A DNA stretch of 12,087 nucleotides from Baffinella frigidus (taxonomy: Eukaryota > Cryptophyceae > Cryptomonadales > Baffinellaceae): the NCBI GenBank assembly GCA_026770585.1, contig MU647124.1:107777-119863 (forward strand). The letters are read 5' to 3'. The position numbers were made by a program, and so were the translations under genes. Positions 6,854 through 12,087 of this stretch are shown here, in pieces. The notes beneath the pieces are model-generated. The model worked only from the letters and a program-made list of their open reading frames with translations, was not told the origin of the DNA and searched no databases. The first letter of the stretch is position 1. Each line of letters starts with the position of its first letter.

Positions 6854-6879
6854 CATCTACCCCAGATCTGGGGTAGATG
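6854..6879. other. Perfect 26-bp palindrome
   Basis: CATCTACCCCAGA is followed directly by its exact reverse complement TCTGGGGTAGATG, with no spacer. It lies about 50 nt beyond the stop codon of the minus-strand gene, so it would fall in that gene's 3' untranslated or termination region. It could be a dyad protein-binding site or an RNA hairpin influencing 3'-end formation; neither is shown by the sequence. Confidence 0.85.
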
Positions 6880-6930
6880 TCAAGGCAAATCAAAAAGGTT
6901 CCAGGGCACTATTTGAGCCACCTCCAAGGG

Positions 6931-7666
6931 CTAGGGGGAGGACTCGGGTGGCGGGGGTGCCTTGACAGAGGCGATGTCGCGCGAGGCGGCCTCGACTACT
7001 GCCGCCACGTCCTGCGGGTGCGAGCCACGCCTCAGGCTCCTGCTGCTGCTGACGCGACCCGTTCTCGAGTAGAGCGTCGCCGCTCAGCGTGTGGTGTTGA
7101 GCGTCGGGCTGGATCGCAGCAACTAACGGCAGAGGGCTCCTCGCCGGAGCGATGTGGGGAAGCTCGTATGCATGCGAGTGGGGCGGCGAGGGAGGGATAC
7201 CTCGTGGAACTCAGGCGGCATGGCGAGGTGCGGCGACGCGAAGGGAACCTGGATGCGGGAGGTGAGCTCGTTGCGGTCCATCGCCAGGATGGCTCCCAGC
7301 TGCTCACGGAGCGCGCCCACATCGCGTGCGCGATCCCGAAGCGTTTCTCCATCCGTGTGCCGCGCGTAGCGGTTCTCTAGCTCGCGCCCTGCCGCCTCCA
7401 GCTGCAGAGTGTGCAGCTGACGGCCCTCCAGAGAGACCTGCTCCATCACGTCGAGGATCTGGCAGAGCGCCCCAGCAGCTTCCACCGGTTCCTGCCGCCG
7501 TGGACACATAGTCACTCACTCCCCACACCAGGGCGCTGCTGAGTAGTGCAGCCATTCTTCGAGGGGAAATGGCGCGTACCGTGGCATCCGGTGCCCGGCT
7601 GCTCTCCCCTGCCGCGCTATCCAGGGCTGCGAGGAAGTCTCCAAGCTCCATGTGCCCGCTGGCCAT
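6931..7666 (-). CDS. Coiled-coil protein, possibly augmin subunit HAUS2/AUG2-like (three exons)
   Basis: Model: exon 1 7666-7520, exon 2 7458-7201, exon 3 7011-6931, joined in frame into ~161 aa ending in TAG. Introns begin GTGAGT and GTATCC and end GCCAG and CCGCAG. The start ATG has purine at -3 and G at +4. Exon 2 is helical and heptad-like (Leu-rich, many Arg/Glu/Gln). It ends in a pattern L..RI..P....L..P.EFH., continued in exon 3 by V..VVEAA.RDIA. This order (helix, L..R...P, P.E.(Y/F)H, then a hydrophobic helix) is what I recall of HAUS2/AUG2, a small subunit of augmin that recruits gamma-tubulin for microtubule branching in the spindle. The 161-aa length is shorter than typical HAUS2 (~235 aa). 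An alternative acceptor would make intron 1 only 28 nt and add 11 residues (EPVEAAGALCQ). The existence of a coding gene is well supported; the family call is tentative. Confidence 0.55.
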
Positions 7667-8169
7667 CTCCTCAACCCGAGGAAGCGCTCCGCGCTGGGGC
7701 AACGCGGTGGGACAAGGATGCTACGCGAGACCCAGCGACACCCTCCACCAGCTACGAACAGGAAACTCAAATATACATCGTAATATACGAGCCGTAGCCT
7801 GGGCCCTTGGAGCCGTTCCGGCGGTTGAGTGAAGAATTGACTTAACTCTGCAGGAATCTTCTCTCGAGGAGAGAATCCAGTGGGTGACGGCCAATCCTTC
7901 CTTGGCACGGACCCTCTGCGACCTCCCCCCTCCCTCCCTCGCCCCGCCCAAACATCTACTGGGCTGGGCCTCCCCCCCCCCCCCTGGCGCCATCGCCAAA
8001 GCTGCTCCGTTCTGTGGAGGGGCCGCGGAAGAAGGAAGGGCAAGTTTAAAGCGGCGCTCGGCTATCTTCGGGAGGAGGCCCGCTGAGACGGGCGGATTGG
8101 AGATTGGCGCGTGGAGTGTTCTGAACAGCGAACGTACCGGGGAATTCACGCTCACATAAGGCAACGAAG
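7667..8169. promoter_or_regulatory. Divergent intergenic region, likely bidirectional promoter
   Basis: The 503 bp separates the minus-strand start at 7666 from the plus-strand start at 8170, which places both 5' ends here. An AT-rich ATATACATCGTAATATA (7771-7787) sits about 105-120 nt upstream of the minus-strand start in otherwise GC-rich DNA and is the best TATA-like candidate. No TATA-like element is seen near the plus-strand start, whose side is GC-rich. Open frames crossing this region on both strands are GC-driven and mutually antisense. Confidence 0.55.
7972..7984 (+). repeat. Homopolymer of 13 C
   Basis: Uninterrupted C13 within a C-rich stretch (7925-7986) of the shared promoter region. 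It is likely length-variable and prone to sequencing or assembly error. Confidence 0.9.

Positions 8170-12087
<3,918 letters not shown>

Noticed and set aside
7516-8043. Minus-strand open frame of 175 codons over the promoter region
   Set aside because: It overlaps exon 1 of the minus-strand gene in another frame and is rich in Arg/Gly/Pro from GC-rich DNA. The exon 1 frame shows a better start context and splices sensibly.

Overview
The window looks like nuclear DNA of a eukaryote, most likely a unicellular alga or other protist. The supporting observations are: two GC-rich genes split by GT-AG introns that preserve frame at every junction; long tracts of degenerate CCCTAAA (the C-rich strand of the TTTAGGG, plant/algal-type telomere repeat); many microsatellites; and foldback elements. 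There is no bacterial operon structure, no recognisable tRNA or rRNA, and no CRISPR array. All introns I could place have GT donors and CAG acceptors, which argues against a dinoflagellate. A cryptophyte or green-lineage alga would fit, but I cannot fix the taxon from sequence alone.

Layout. 1-1630: gene-free, repeat-derived DNA holding a near-perfect 45+45 bp hairpin, an 81-bp tandem duplication and two copies of a dispersed repeat ('family A'). 1630-2165, 2615-3265 and 4155-4280: degenerate telomere-like CCCTAAA/CCCTGAA blocks separated by non-telomeric spacers, one of which holds a foldback and a decayed reading frame. 4280-6600: a mosaic of terminal-inverted-repeat (MITE-like) elements, diverged direct repeats, GA microsatellites, a cluster of 34-bp GC-rich repeats, and a third family A copy bracketed by 21-bp direct repeats that look like a target-site duplication. 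The first ~6.6 kb therefore resembles subtelomeric or interstitial-telomeric, mobile-element-rich DNA.

6930-12087: gene territory. A compact three-exon gene on the minus strand (6931-7666) encodes a ~161-172 aa coiled-coil protein whose pattern resembles the augmin subunit HAUS2/AUG2 (microtubule branching in mitosis). About 500 bp away, divergently transcribed, a nine-exon gene starts at 8170 and runs off the right edge. It encodes at least 740 residues: a multi-exon N-terminal part I cannot assign to a family, then a long Gln/Gly/Met-rich, prion-like tail with poly-Q, poly-G and FUS-like Gln-Tyr-Gly repeats. Its sixth intron carries a small telomere-like run and about 175 bp of stacked CT/GT/CTGT microsatellites. 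The two genes probably share a bidirectional promoter; nothing else shows that they work together.
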